Source of the DNA: Stygiolobus azoricus
Lineage (GTDB): Archaea; Thermoproteota; Thermoprotei_A; Sulfolobales; Sulfolobaceae
NCBI RefSeq assembly: GCF_009729035.1
Contig: NZ_CP045483.1
Coordinates: 952,001 to 1,016,000, forward strand
DNA length: 64,000 bases
Direction of reading: 5' to 3'
In this document: positions 1 through 11,226 of the stretch, piece by piece
How the letters are laid out: every line of letters starts with the position of its first letter
Numbering within the stretch: position 1 is the first letter of the stretch
Made by a program: the position numbers and the translations under genes
The notes under the pieces: generated by a model
Seen by the model: only the letters and a program-made list of their open reading frames with translations
Told to the model about the DNA's origin: nothing
Database searches by the model: none

Positions 1-203
1 TCGGTAACGTACCTGGCCATCCATACGAAAACACCTATTGTCCAAACTGTGGTAAGATGGTTATCAGGCGTGATGGTTTCAGAATATTAGAGTGGCATTT
101 GACTGAGGATATGAGATGCCAATATTGCGGATATAAACTACCCATCAAAGGGAAGTTATCTAAGCATGCTTTTGAGGACAGGTTTGAGCCAGTGTTTATC
201 TAA
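1..203 (+). CDS. C-terminal part of an AmmeMemoRadiSam-system radical SAM protein (partial)
   Basis: The window opens inside a gene; the open frame starts at base 3 and gives 66 residues before the TAA at 201-203. It contains two Cys pairs, YCPNC and CQYC, separated by about 28 residues, which form a small zinc-ribbon-like tail. This layout ([12 protein letters not shown], a middle RRDGF segment, then a CxxCG and a PI motif) is what I recall of the C-terminus of the AmmeMemoRadiSam family, relatives of pyruvate formate-lyase activating enzyme whose substrate is not firmly known. The radical SAM CxxxCxxC motif would lie upstream and is not visible here. The next gene starts 29 bases later on the same strand. 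Confidence 0.7.
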   Translation, partial: GNVPGHPYENTYCPNCGKMVIRRDGFRILEWHLTEDMRCQYCGYKLPIKGKLSKHAFEDRFEPVFI

Positions 204-228
204 CTTTTTTATGTTCATCTCTATTTAG

Positions 229-1008
<780 letters not shown>

Positions 1009-1155
1009 GTTTCTCTTTCAATTTTTTCATGAGTTCAAAATTCAGAAGCGTAATTTACTATTAGTTTGCCTGATTTTTAGTGAACTTTTCTATTCTACCC
1101 TTATTAAAGGTTATTTGAATAAGGCTTTTAAGGTCTTTTTTTCTCAATATTACTT

Positions 1156-1719
1156 ATGGAAAAAGACAAAAAACCGATTTATTATGCTTTTTTAGGCGTT
1201 ATTCCATATGTAGGTAGTAGTGTTGCTTCCTTCTCTATTTCAGAATATCTTAAAGACTTCTTTGAAACTTTAAGATATATACCCTTCACCGTTGGGTTGT
1301 CTCTACTTTCCAGTTTTCTACTCACTTATTATTACTTTAAGAGTTTTCTTATCGAGGCATTAGCCATAGTTAGTGTCGCTCCTATCTTAATCGCATATTT
1401 GAATACTCGAAGGTTTGAGGCTCTATCGGTTAATGTTAATGAGTACTATATAGAAATAATATTCAAAGTACCTTTAAAGGCTCTTAACTTCGAAAGTCCT
1501 ACTGAACTCTTTGACTACGTTTATACCAAGGCTTTAAAGCGAATTAAGCCCCCATACTTGTTCAAGCTAAAGGCTTTGAATAATTGCGGGAATCTTAGGG
1601 TTACGGTTAGGGAAGGAGAAGGTTATATTATACTGAGGAAAAGGTGCGGGGATATAAGTGTGGAAATAAAGATTTACAAGGACAAAGATGCTGACCTGAA
1701 AGTAGTAATGAGCTATTAG
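1156..1719 (+). CDS. Uncharacterised membrane-anchored protein, 187 residues
   Basis: I do not recognise this protein. The N-terminal half carries two or three hydrophobic stretches (about residues 9-30, 42-60 and 65-82). The rest, from about residue 90, is a soluble mixed alpha/beta domain with alternating hydrophobic residues and three Cys (NNCGN and KRCGD). The ATG at 1156 lies about 25 bases after a T-rich TATA-like element, fitting a leaderless transcript. It sits alone between the dehydratase and the heme farnesyltransferase genes. Confidence 0.6.
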   Translation: MEKDKKPIYYAFLGVIPYVGSSVASFSISEYLKDFFETLRYIPFTVGLSLLSSFLLTYYYFKSFLIEALAIVSVAPILIAYLNTRRFEALSVNVNEYYIEIIFKVPLKALNFESPTELFDYVYTKALKRIKPPYLFKLKALNNCGNLRVTVREGEGYIILRKRCGDISVEIKIYKDKDADLKVVMSY

Positions 1720-1850
1720 TCTTGAACTTAAATTTTCTATTTCCTTATGTAGGTATTGTTTATCTCATTATTTTAAAATTTTATAGATTTAAAATGTTAG
1801 CTATTATTTGTAATAAATTTTTTAATGTCAGTTACTGAATACATCTTAAG

Positions 1851-2723
1851 ATGTCAATTGCTTTTTCGAGGAAATTAAATGATTACATTAAACTCGCTAA
1901 ACCGAGAGTTATAAGCTTACTAGATATCGCAGCTCTAGCAGGTTTCGTACTTGGCTTGGGAAAGAGCGTGAACATATTCTCGTGGATTCATCTGCTTCCA
2001 GTGCTGATAGGAGGAAGCTTAGCTGCAGGAGGAGGTATGATAATAAACGGTGGTCTTGAAATAGAGAAAGATAAATTAATGAAGAGAAACTCATGGAGAC
2101 CAACTGTTAAGGGAGAGGTAAGTAAAGGTGAAGCTTACACTGTTGGGATAGTGGCTGCAATTATCGGTACAGTAGTTGGTTTATTAGATAATTTACTTAC
2201 CTCATTCTTTATTGCTTTTGGTTTTTTAGTGTATGTCTTAGTATATTCCATTTGGTTAAAACCCAGAACTTGGTGGAATATAGTTATAGGCGGTTTAGCT
2301 GGGAGTGCGGCGGCTTGGGCGGGTTATGCAGCTTCATCAGGTGTGTTCAATTTTGAGTCTTTATTGCTAGGACTTTTAGTGTTCATGTGGACGCCAGGGC
2401 ACTTCTGGTCATTGGCACTAAGGTTTAAGGATGACTATGTTAAAGCCGAAATACCTATGTTACCAGTTTTGGTAGATGAGAGGACCTCGGCAAAGGCTAT
2501 AGCAGTTTCAAACATCCTAATGATTCCGTTCGCCCTCTCTCTAACATTGTATTTAGGTGTAATTTACGGCATATTAGTCTCAATATTGTCAATGATTCTT
2601 CTTTATTATAACTTCAGGCTAATTAAGAACCCCAATAAAGATGAGGCGTGGAGATCATTTAAGTTCTCATCTCCTTACCTAGCTATCATTCTAATCATAG
2701 CTATTATTCTAAGGTTAGTTTAA
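1851..2723 (+). CDS. ctaB: Protoheme IX farnesyltransferase (heme O synthase)
   Basis: A polytopic UbiA-superfamily prenyltransferase of 290 residues. It attaches a farnesyl group to protoheme IX to make heme O, the precursor of heme A and heme As in terminal oxidases. The first prenyl-diphosphate/Mg site is at residues 66-79 ([14 protein letters not shown]), where the usual Asp residues are partly Glu. The second family signature, [12 protein letters not shown], lies near residue 195 after [12 protein letters not shown]. About eight to nine membrane helices are visible. An upstream AT-rich stretch (AAATTTTTTAATG, about 1815-1828) can act as a TATA box for the ATG at 1851. The gene stands alone. 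Confidence 0.93.
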   Translation: MSIAFSRKLNDYIKLAKPRVISLLDIAALAGFVLGLGKSVNIFSWIHLLPVLIGGSLAAGGGMIINGGLEIEKDKLMKRNSWRPTVKGEVSKGEAYTVGIVAAIIGTVVGLLDNLLTSFFIAFGFLVYVLVYSIWLKPRTWWNIVIGGLAGSAAAWAGYAASSGVFNFESLLLGLLVFMWTPGHFWSLALRFKDDYVKAEIPMLPVLVDERTSAKAIAVSNILMIPFALSLTLYLGVIYGILVSILSMILLYYNFRLIKNPNKDEAWRSFKFSSPYLAIILIIAIILRLV

Positions 2724-2751
2724 GATGAATAGTTGAGAAAAGCTATTTAGA

Positions 2752-3675
2752 CTAAATAAATCCTCTCTTTAATAAAATTAGGTCAGAGAAAGCGCCATAA
2801 GCCGCGTTTATTGGTCCTGCACCAGGTCCTCTAATTACAATAGTTTGTATATCTGTCATAATTTCCAATGCGTTTTCTACACCGTCGACATGGTATAAGG
2901 GGTCTTCTGGCGTTAACTCTGTTGGAGACACTTCTATTTTACTATTGTCAGCATATGCGATCAGTTTAACTTTTCTATTTCCTTTTATTGCTTCTTTTAC
3001 ATTCTGTATCCCTTCAAACTTTATGTCCCTTATGCTCACGTTTTTCTTCATTGCAAAATTCGCCAAGATCGTCAGCTTAGCAGCAGCGTCAAACCCGTTT
3101 ATGTCTAGAGTAGGGTCTTCTTCTGCATACCCTAACCTCTGTGCCTCTTTTAGAGCTTCCTCAAATGATTGTCCCTTATACATATTAGTCAGTATGAAAT
3201 TAGTTGTCCCATTTAGGATACCTCTGATTCTTTTGACCTCAACACCTGGTAGGATCCTTAAAAGGTTAATTGAGGGTGTTCCGCTCATAACAGTCCCTTG
3301 AAAGCCTAGTCTACCCTTTCCCACTAAGCTCATGACTTCTCTGTAGGCTAACGCTAGCGGAGCCTTGTTGGTAGTGATTACACTTACCCCGTCCTTTAGA
3401 GCGGTCTTGTATAACGTGAGGGAAGGATTTCCGTCCTTGTAATTTGCAGACATCATATCAATAATGACGTCAGGTTTAACTTTCTCGTAGGCTGTAAAGA
3501 CGTCACCTTTTAAGCTCACCTCGAACTCGTCTCTATAACCTAACATAATCCCCCTTCTGTTTACAATACCACCGATTTCCACGTCTTTTAGTTCTGGCAC
3601 ACTTTCCTTTTTCTCGAGGACTAGTTTTACAAAAGACTTTCCTACATTCCCGTATCCTAATATCAGTATTTTCAT
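2752..3675 (-). CDS. hom: Homoserine dehydrogenase
   Basis: Converts aspartate semialdehyde to homoserine with NAD(P)H on the way to threonine and methionine. An N-terminal Rossmann motif GYGNVGKSF spans residues 7-15, followed by TTNKAPLA and the catalytic-domain signatures GTVMSGTPSINLLR, GILNGTTNFILT and LGYAEEDPTLDINGFDAAAK. No ACT domain is present, as in short archaeal forms. I choose the ATG at 3675 because it forms an ATGA overlap with the stop of the upstream gene; an in-frame start at 3699 would add eight residues that fit nothing in the family. It is the last gene of a three-gene minus-strand unit. Confidence 0.92.
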   Translation of the reverse strand: MKILILGYGNVGKSFVKLVLEKKESVPELKDVEIGGIVNRRGIMLGYRDEFEVSLKGDVFTAYEKVKPDVIIDMMSANYKDGNPSLTLYKTALKDGVSVITTNKAPLALAYREVMSLVGKGRLGFQGTVMSGTPSINLLRILPGVEVKRIRGILNGTTNFILTNMYKGQSFEEALKEAQRLGYAEEDPTLDINGFDAAAKLTILANFAMKKNVSIRDIKFEGIQNVKEAIKGNRKVKLIAYADNSKIEVSPTELTPEDPLYHVDGVENALEIMTDIQTIVIRGPGAGPINAAYGAFSDLILLKRGFI

Positions 3676-4346
3676 AATATTGTCACCTCTCCATTCCATT
3701 TACCACTAGCATATTTAACTAATAATTCTGCGACTCTTGTGGTTGCCCTTCTTACTAATTCCTCAGGAACACCCATAACACCAGCACCAACTATTAGAAC
3801 ATTCTCAGTAGTGTTAATGACGTTTGTTAATTGGGAGTCCCTATGTGGGTAAATGTGCATTACCTTTCCTTCATCGTCGACTAGGATAGGTATCCCCTCA
3901 TCGAGTTTTTCTGACTCTTTCTTCCCGATACCAAGAAACTCTTCATTCCCTTTACTCAGTCTGAGTACTATTGGATATTTGAAACGAGCTGTGTCGTATA
4001 AACCTATAGGAACCAAAGTGTCCGCGCTCACTAAATTTCCGATGTCCACCACGTTATTTATCCTCGGGAGTTTTCCGTTTCTGGCTATTCTCCTTCTCAG
4101 TGCTTCCCCGCTAGGTCTTGTCTTTGTAGGGTCTATTTTGATTTTCCAATAAAAGTCCCTATAAGCCCTAACTACTGGGTCGTCCTTCAGGGAATCAATA
4201 TCTATCCCTTTGTATTTCTCTTCTATCTTTTTCATCTCATCTTCGAGTCCGTTATCGGTCTCCCTCACAATAACACCCGACACTTCAGTATAAGCTATAA
4301 ATATTCCTAACCTCTTTGCTTCATCGCTAATGCTTATCTTGGACAT
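3672..4346 (-). CDS. B3/B4 tRNA-binding-domain protein (COG3382 type)
   Basis: A 224-residue protein matching the stand-alone B3/B4 domain otherwise found in the phenylalanyl-tRNA synthetase beta chain. Diagnostic segments are KIDPTKTRPSGEALRRRI in the middle and NNVVDIGNLVSADTLVPIG after it, then YPHRDSQLTNV. In the synthetase this fold is linked to editing of mischarged tRNA; stand-alone versions may be trans-editing factors, but this one is not characterised as far as I know. It overlaps homoserine dehydrogenase by four bases (ATGA) and its start overlaps the end of the NikR-like gene, so the three genes are probably co-transcribed. Confidence 0.8.
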   Translation of the reverse strand: MSKISISDEAKRLGIFIAYTEVSGVIVRETDNGLEDEMKKIEEKYKGIDIDSLKDDPVVRAYRDFYWKIKIDPTKTRPSGEALRRRIARNGKLPRINNVVDIGNLVSADTLVPIGLYDTARFKYPIVLRLSKGNEEFLGIGKKESEKLDEGIPILVDDEGKVMHIYPHRDSQLTNVINTTENVLIVGAGVMGVPEELVRRATTRVAELLVKYASGKWNGEVTIL

Positions 4347-4740
4347 GGAAATTATCTTGAACCTCTGAGACTATTAATTTTACTTTACTAACGCCTTTCA
4401 CAGCTGTTAATTTACTAACTAAATCTACTAACTCTGATTTCATCCCCTTTACAGCTATGGCTTCCACACATTTTTCCCCTTTATGGATGTGTAATACAGA
4501 GATTATCTTGTCCTCATATTCGTGTTGTATTACCGTTACCTTGTCTGTACTTGCGTAGTCATAAACTAGGTTAACTATCCCTATAACATAGGTCTGGTCT
4601 TTCTCGTTTTCATCCAAGAAATCCCTCAAAGCAGCTTGTAGTATTTTGCTTCGGTCACTGATCCCGTTACTTTGCATGTACTTCTCGAGCCTTTCGTACA
4701 ATTCCTTAGGTATAGATACGCTGATCTTTTCCACATTCAT
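4327..4740 (-). CDS. NikR/CopG-type ribbon-helix-helix metal-responsive regulator
   Basis: A 137-residue protein. Residues 1-45 form a ribbon-helix-helix DNA-binding domain (KISVSIPKELYERLEKY, then ISDRSKILQAALRDFL). Residues 50-130 form an ACT-like NikR C-domain. Metal-ligand candidates line up with E. coli NikR H76, H87, H89 and C95 as H73, H84, H86 and C91; the H86-C91 gap is one residue shorter than in E. coli. In the family the protein represses nickel uptake genes when Ni is bound; no such genes are adjacent, so the target is unknown. The gene is divergent from tldD with only 31 bases between the two starts, so any binding there would affect both. Confidence 0.82.
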   Translation of the reverse strand: MNVEKISVSIPKELYERLEKYMQSNGISDRSKILQAALRDFLDENEKDQTYVIGIVNLVYDYASTDKVTVIQHEYEDKIISVLHIHKGEKCVEAIAVKGMKSELVDLVSKLTAVKGVSKVKLIVSEVQDNFHVQDKH

Positions 4741-4771
4741 TAATTTATACTCTTTTTGTGTGATTAAAAGT

Positions 4772-6124
4772 ATGAACTATTCATTACTAGACTATGCTCA
4801 GCAACTGGGGGCGAGTTTTGCCGACTTAAGGAGGATAAGGACTAAGGAATTATCCCTCCTTGTAACTGAAGATAGAGAGATAGTTTCCACAAATGGGGTA
4901 GACGACGGTTATTCGTTAAGAGTTTTATACAAAGGAAATTGGGGGTACTATTCCTCGTCTGAGGAAATCACAAAAGAGAACGTAAAGGGTGCGATAGAAA
5001 GTGCAATAGGCAATGAAACAGTAAATATAGTATATTTACATCCTAAACACGATAAGGTCGAAATCAAACCCAGGTTGCAAGTTAACAAAAGCATTGAAGA
5101 GAAGATGAATGACTTAAAGAAACTAAGAGAACAAATACTAAGGCTTGACAACAGGATTAAGAGTGTGTCTATAAGGTATTACGAGGGAGAGGTTCACAGG
5201 GAGTATTTAAGTACGGACGATAGGGATATTACGGTAGATTATACACTTTCTGGTCTCTCTATAGTGGTTACAGGTAGGGAGGGAGATAACGTTGTCTCGT
5301 CTGCTTATTCTAAATATACTTATAATGGTTATCCTTTGGAAGTATTGGGAGAAGAACACATATTGGAGACAATAAGAAGAAGGATTCAGAATCAGTTCAT
5401 TGGTGAGAGCGTTAAAGCAGATAATTATGAAGTGATCTTAGCTCCAGAAGTAGTAGGAGTATTTGCTCATGAGGCTGTAGGTCACTTAGCTGAAGCCGAT
5501 TTAGCCATAAATGGTATTCTTCATCCCTTAAGGGGCAAACCAATAGCCCCGGATTTTGTGAATATTGTCGATTCCCCCCTACAATATTACAATTCGGCGA
5601 TTGGTGTTGTACCTTATGACGATGAAGGCGTAGAAGGAAGGGACGTATACATAGTGAAAAACGGAGTGGTAAACGAATATTTAACAGACAGATTTTATTC
5701 GGCCTATCTAGGTCAAAAACCCACGGGCAATGCTAGGGCTGAGGACTTTAGAAATTCCGTTATAGTTAGGATGAGGAATACTTTTTTAGCCCCTGGGGAG
5801 CACTCATACGAAGAAATGGTAAGGGAGATAAAATACGGAATCTTACTCGTTTCTCCTCGAGGTGGTCAAACAAGCCCTGACGGCACTTTCCAGTTCGGAA
5901 TTCAGGAAGGTTATATAATACAAAATGGTGAGGTAACAAAACCCATAAAGATGGCTGGAATTTCCGGTTATACATTAGAAACACTTAGGAACATAACAGC
6001 AGTCTCGAAGCAATTAGATTTTTCCTCAGGTTTCTGTGGAAAGGAAGGTCAATCAGTGCCCGTAGGAACAGGGGGTGCTTACGTAAAGGTTAAGAGCATG
6101 AAGGTGGGTGGTCTTGTTGGTTGA
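4772..6124 (+). CDS. tldD: TldD metalloprotease subunit
   Basis: The zinc-protease member of the TldD/TldE pair, 450 residues from the ATG at 4772. The metal motif HEAVGH is at residues 233-238, followed by LAEAD. The family C-terminal signature FCGKEGQSVPVGTGGA is near residue 425. Known TldD/E complexes degrade unfolded peptides and mature some peptide substrates. I chose 4772 over an upstream in-frame ATG at 4646 because the extra 42 residues would run antisense through nikR and are hydrophobic junk. A TATA-like TTTATACTC lies 20-30 bases upstream, suggesting a leaderless message. The downstream tldE overlaps its end. Confidence 0.93.
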   Translation: MNYSLLDYAQQLGASFADLRRIRTKELSLLVTEDREIVSTNGVDDGYSLRVLYKGNWGYYSSSEEITKENVKGAIESAIGNETVNIVYLHPKHDKVEIKPRLQVNKSIEEKMNDLKKLREQILRLDNRIKSVSIRYYEGEVHREYLSTDDRDITVDYTLSGLSIVVTGREGDNVVSSAYSKYTYNGYPLEVLGEEHILETIRRRIQNQFIGESVKADNYEVILAPEVVGVFAHEAVGHLAEADLAINGILHPLRGKPIAPDFVNIVDSPLQYYNSAIGVVPYDDEGVEGRDVYIVKNGVVNEYLTDRFYSAYLGQKPTGNARAEDFRNSVIVRMRNTFLAPGEHSYEEMVREIKYGILLVSPRGGQTSPDGTFQFGIQEGYIIQNGEVTKPIKMAGISGYTLETLRNITAVSKQLDFSSGFCGKEGQSVPVGTGGAYVKVKSMKVGGLVG

Positions 6125-7358
6125 CGAGTACTCTATAGTTCAGAGGGCTAAAAGCCTGGGATATCAGGCTGAAGTTTTCTCAGTAAAAGCGAAAAGTTTG
6201 CAAATTAAAAGAGGGGAACAGTTCTATTCTTTCAACCTCACCGATTACGGTTACGGCGTAAGGGTCTGCAAAGACGGCAAAACGGGCTTTGCATACTCTA
6301 CTGCTCTTGATGATAAGGTGTTAGACCTAGCTATAGAAAGTGCAAAAGTGTCTAAAGAGGACAAGTTTAACGTTCTACCATCTCCCGAAAAAGTCGAAAA
6401 GATCAGACTGAACTACTTCGAACTTGACGAGGCTAAAGAAAAAGCCAAAGAGTACGCTGAGGCTTTAGGCGAAGTGAGGAGCTTTGCAAACGTTATCGGG
6501 GAGTATTATGACTTCACCGTGTCACAGATAAAAGTCGTTAATACTGAAGGAATAGACGTTACTGAGGAGAGAAGCCTCGGCAGTGTGTCTCTCGTTTTTA
6601 ACTTTAAGAGGGACGCTTTCATAACGCCGGAGTTTTATGAGGGAGTCACGGTAAGGGACTTGTCAAAATTAAACGTAGAGAAAATAAAAGATGAAGTAGC
6701 TAAAAAGAACGAAATATATAATAGAAGAGTGGTTCTCGACAGGAAATTTAAGGAGGCTATATTCACACCCAAGGCTGTCGCATCGTTTTTGTCTCCTCTT
6801 TTGTCTTATGCGGTATCTCTCGAAAATGCCTATAGGGGTAAAAGCACGTTGAAGGAGGGCGAGCTACTTGGCGATAAGCTTGATATTTACGATAATCCAC
6901 TAATTGAATGGGCTCCTTATAGTAGGTCATTTGACGGTGAAGGTCTACCTTCTAAAAAGGTTTGTATTATAGACAAAGGAAAAGTTACCACATTCCTGTC
7001 AAATACTTATTGGTCAAGGAAGGCTGGTAAAGAAAACACACACTCTTCCTCGAGGTCCTATTCCTCACCACCGGTAATCTCGTCTTCTATCCTTGATATT
7101 AATGTTGCTGCTAATGCAGAGGATGACGTAATAGTCGTGGATCAAGTACAAGGAGTTCATACTAGTAATTTCGACACTGGAGAGTTTTCGGTAGTAGGTT
7201 CAGTAGCGTGGTATGATGGTGTTGCCGTAAGGGAAGTTGTAATAACTGGGACATTAAAAGAAATGTTGAAAGGGATAATTGGAGGTATTGGAGTGAAGGA
7301 TTTAAAAGGGAATGTCTATACACGTTCACTAAAAATATCTGGTATTAATATAGCGTGA
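6108..7358 (+). CDS. tldE: TldE/PmbA-type protein, partner of TldD
   Basis: A 416-residue TldD/PmbA-fold protein that lacks the HExxxH zinc motif, as expected for the non-catalytic TldE partner. Family features are DYGYGVRV near residue 45, ALDDKVLDLAIESAK, and the C-terminal SVVGSVAWYDGVAVREVVITGTLKEML region, which I cite by its position around residues 360-390. The frame opens with GTG at 6108, with TTG alternatives at 6114 and 6117; all overlap the tldD stop, so translation is coupled. Together the two genes give the full heterodimer. Confidence 0.9.
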   Translation: MVLLVDEYSIVQRAKSLGYQAEVFSVKAKSLQIKRGEQFYSFNLTDYGYGVRVCKDGKTGFAYSTALDDKVLDLAIESAKVSKEDKFNVLPSPEKVEKIRLNYFELDEAKEKAKEYAEALGEVRSFANVIGEYYDFTVSQIKVVNTEGIDVTEERSLGSVSLVFNFKRDAFITPEFYEGVTVRDLSKLNVEKIKDEVAKKNEIYNRRVVLDRKFKEAIFTPKAVASFLSPLLSYAVSLENAYRGKSTLKEGELLGDKLDIYDNPLIEWAPYSRSFDGEGLPSKKVCIIDKGKVTTFLSNTYWSRKAGKENTHSSSRSYSSPPVISSSILDINVAANAEDDVIVVDQVQGVHTSNFDTGEFSVVGSVAWYDGVAVREVVITGTLKEMLKGIIGGIGVKDLKGNVYTRSLKISGINIA

Positions 7359-7388
7359 GTTTTTTAAATGAATTCTAAGAAATAGAAA

Positions 7389-7394
7389 GTGATC
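7389..7394 (+). promoter_or_regulatory. Ribosome binding site of the Usp gene
   Basis: GTGATC, complementary to the GAUCAC portion of the crenarchaeal 16S rRNA tail, four bases before the ATG at 7399. Confidence 0.55.
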
Positions 7395-7398
7395 AAGT

Positions 7399-7827
7399 AT
7401 GTTTAAAAAGATTCTCGTAGCGTATGATGGTTCAGACCACGCGATTAGAGCATTAGATGTAGCCATCGACCTGGCAAGTAAATACAATGCAAAATTAGAC
7501 GTGGTTGAGGTCGTAGACACAGCAGCATTGTTGGGAATGGGATTAGCTCCGATCCCTGGAGAAGTAATTCAACAAGTGTATAACAAGGCTAAAACTGATG
7601 TGGAGAACGCTAAGTCCAAAGCCCAGCAACACGGTGTAAAAGAGGTCGATGCTGTAGTATTAGAAGGAGATCCAGCAACAGCGATCCTTGAATATGCAGC
7701 TAAGAACGGAAGTGATCTAATAGTTACGGGTAGTAGAGGATTGTCGACTTTCAAGAGGATAATATTGGGTAGTGTTTCAACAAAAATAGTTGAAGATGCT
7801 AAAGTACCGGTACTTGTAGTAAAGTAA
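7399..7827 (+). CDS. Universal stress protein (UspA family), ATP-binding type
   Basis: A single Usp domain of 142 residues. It starts with KKILVAYDGSDHAIRAL and ends with the nucleotide motif GSRG, nine residues, then GSVSTKIV and the terminal VPVLVVK. The G-x2-G-x9-G-S/T pattern is intact, which marks the ATP-binding subgroup. A GTGATC ribosome site (7389-7394) precedes the ATG by four bases, and TTTTTTAAAT near 7360 is a candidate TATA box. Such proteins bind ATP and modulate stress tolerance; the partner here is unknown. Confidence 0.92.
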   Translation: MFKKILVAYDGSDHAIRALDVAIDLASKYNAKLDVVEVVDTAALLGMGLAPIPGEVIQQVYNKAKTDVENAKSKAQQHGVKEVDAVVLEGDPATAILEYAAKNGSDLIVTGSRGLSTFKRIILGSVSTKIVEDAKVPVLVVK

Positions 7828-7868
7828 TGGAAAGACTGATTTAATTTTTCTACAAGTCTTTTTACTTG

Positions 7869-9693
<1,825 letters not shown>

Positions 9694-9704
9694 ACGGTGA
9701 TTGA

Positions 9705-9714
9705 TGAGGTGATC
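9705..9714 (+). promoter_or_regulatory. Perfect 10-base Shine-Dalgarno sequence before a small frame
   Basis: TGAGGTGATC is fully complementary to the crenarchaeal 16S rRNA 3' end (GAUCACCUCA, established for Sulfolobus). It lies eight bases before an ATG at 9723, an ideal distance. Nothing longer than 28 codons follows. Confidence 0.5.
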
Positions 9715-9722
9715 TCGGATTG

Positions 9723-9809
9723 ATGAAGAAGGGCTTAAAAAGCCCTACAATGTTTAAATTTCAAAGAAATTTTCATATAACAAAAATATTGCCATATATA
9801 TATTTATGA
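9723..9809 (+). CDS. Possible 28-codon small ORF behind a perfect ribosome site
   Basis: The frame begins MKKGLKSPTMFKF and stops with TGA at 9807-9809. The predicted peptide is basic and aromatic with no recognised family. It is supported only by the 10-base Shine-Dalgarno match at 9705-9714 and the spacing. Its first codons contain a strong hairpin (9730-9746), which could hamper or regulate translation or end an upstream transcript. It could equally be chance in a non-coding RNA region. Confidence 0.3.
   Translation: MKKGLKSPTMFKFQRNFHITKILPYIYL
9730..9746. terminator. GC-rich hairpin AGGGCTT-AAA-AAGCCCT
   Basis: A perfect 7-bp stem with a three-base loop in otherwise AT-rich DNA. It could be the 3' end of a short transcript starting near 9630, or an attenuator-like element before nuoB. 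There is no long U tract directly after it, so a simple terminator role is uncertain. Confidence 0.35.
9756..9772. promoter_or_regulatory. Palindrome AAATTTC-AAA-GAAATTT upstream of nuoB
   Basis: A perfect 7-bp inverted repeat with a three-base centre, about 90 bases before the nuoB start. Each arm contains the hexamer AATTTC. It is a plausible regulator site; no binding protein is known from the sequence. Confidence 0.35.
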
Positions 9810-9858
9810 AGGAAGTATTAACTAAAGGTTTTTAAGAGATGGCGAGAAATATGGTTTG

Positions 9859-10452
9859 ATGTCAGACCAATTATTACTTACTGGAAATGTTCAGGAAGCT
9901 GCAAAGAAGGCTATTCAATGGTTAATAAACAGAAGGCCTATCAAAGAATTAAGAGATTGGGGATTAGCTTTCTCCTTATGGCCACCACACTTTACTACCA
10001 GTTGTTGTGGAACCGAATTCGGTGCATTTGCGGCTGGAAGATTTGACTCAGAGAGATTTGGAGTTTTACCTTTCTCATCAGCGAGGCAGACAAACTTGTT
10101 AGTTATAGAGGGGACATTGACTAGAAAAATGGCTAGGGCTGCTAAGATCGTTTATGACCAGATGCCCGAACCTAAGTTTGTAATTGCTATGGGAGCATGT
10201 TCGTTAGAAGGTGGAATATTCTGGAACTCTTATAATACGGTATTACCTTCAGAAATTGGAATTCCGGTAGATATTTACACTCCAGGTTGTCCAACAAGGC
10301 CAGAAGCCCTAGCTAGAGCTATAATTCAATTGCAAAAGAGGATTATGGGAGATAAGAGTAAAAATGGTGAAGATAAAATAAAACCTATGGAAAGCTACGA
10401 GACTAAGAAAGAGAAGAGTACTAAAAAAGAAGAGAAAGCCGTTATAAGTTGA
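9859..10452 (+). CDS. nuoB: NADH-quinone oxidoreductase-like subunit B (complex I N2 cluster subunit)
   Basis: A 197-residue NuoB homologue. The four ligands of the N2 [4Fe-4S] cluster are present: the Cys pair C49-C50, C114 in MGACS and C144 in PGCP. This is the subunit that passes electrons to quinone. The last 35 residues are a Lys/Glu-rich tail not found in bacterial NuoB. No other complex I gene is adjacent; from memory, nuoB is also separate from the main nuo cluster in other Sulfolobus genomes. The ATG at 9859 follows a TTTTTAAG box at 9830-9837, so the message may be leaderless. Its end overlaps the convergent gene by 11 bases. Confidence 0.9.
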   Translation: MSDQLLLTGNVQEAAKKAIQWLINRRPIKELRDWGLAFSLWPPHFTTSCCGTEFGAFAAGRFDSERFGVLPFSSARQTNLLVIEGTLTRKMARAAKIVYDQMPEPKFVIAMGACSLEGGIFWNSYNTVLPSEIGIPVDIYTPGCPTRPEALARAIIQLQKRIMGDKSKNGEDKIKPMESYETKKEKSTKKEEKAVIS

Positions 10453-10981
10453 ATAGGCTAAACGCATAGTCAACGTCAGTTAGTTTTGCCTTAACTAGAT
10501 GTTTGTGATCTACCTTAAACTTAGCTGGAATGTGATCAATTTCGATTCCGTGAAAAGTTCTTAGATACCCTTTTATTTGATCAATTAAGTCATTCTTATT
10601 TTTGGCTAAAACAGGAACGTCGTGCAAGATTAGAGCTTTTTCGGGGCTCCCTTTTTTCAGACCTATAAAAATTAAAGCCGTAGTCATAAACTCATTATAT
10701 TTTTTAGCTTTCATAGTGAGGATTGTTTGGTCAACGTCATATAGAGACGTTAATCCTCCGTCACCTTCCTTAACTTCTAGATCGTATTTATAACCGGTGA
10801 TGATCTTATTCCTCATCTTTTCTGAGAGTATTATTAGTTCTCTTAACTTTACTTTCTCTCCATTATATGACGTGAAAACGGGCACTTCGTCAGCTAAATT
10901 TGGCAGAAATTTTGAAGTAACGGTAACGTATCTTGCTTCTGGTGATAATATTGAGGAAATTTCAATGTTTTGAAGTTTCAT
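10442..10981 (-). CDS. Uncharacterised soluble protein, 179 residues
   Basis: I do not recognise a family. It is a mixed alpha/beta protein with no membrane segment or signal peptide. Notable stretches are DVPVLAKNKNDLIDQIKGYL near residue 120 and a His-rich segment FHGIEIDHIPAKFKVDHKH near 145-165, which could bind metal (speculative). It is convergent with nuoB and overlaps its last 11 bases. The 245-base gap before the next gene is AT-rich with no frame I can support. Confidence 0.6.
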   Translation of the reverse strand: MKLQNIEISSILSPEARYVTVTSKFLPNLADEVPVFTSYNGEKVKLRELIILSEKMRNKIITGYKYDLEVKEGDGGLTSLYDVDQTILTMKAKKYNEFMTTALIFIGLKKGSPEKALILHDVPVLAKNKNDLIDQIKGYLRTFHGIEIDHIPAKFKVDHKHLVKAKLTDVDYAFSLFNL

Positions 10982-11226
10982 AAGATTACATCGGATTCCT
11001 ACCTTTTCACTTTTTCATTTATACAGACTTTAATTGATTTAAAAATTAAATGAACAATATTTCACATTATTAATTACTGTACATTTTCTCCTTAATTAAT
11101 ATCTTGTATTTGACGTTTATTCATACGTAGTGAACATTTATCTAATTAATAATTATCGATTACGTTGATTTTATGAATACTATTTAGAACAATTATTTAT
11201 GATTATAAAACACCAAAAATCTCAAT

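Noticed and set aside
4646-4771. 42-residue N-terminal extension of TldD
   Set aside because: Runs antisense through nikR, is not family-like, and a TATA box sits just before the ATG at 4772.
9701-9746. Second box C/D RNA directly after the first candidate
   Set aside because: C-like boxes exist (TTGATGA twice) but no D box at proper spacing.
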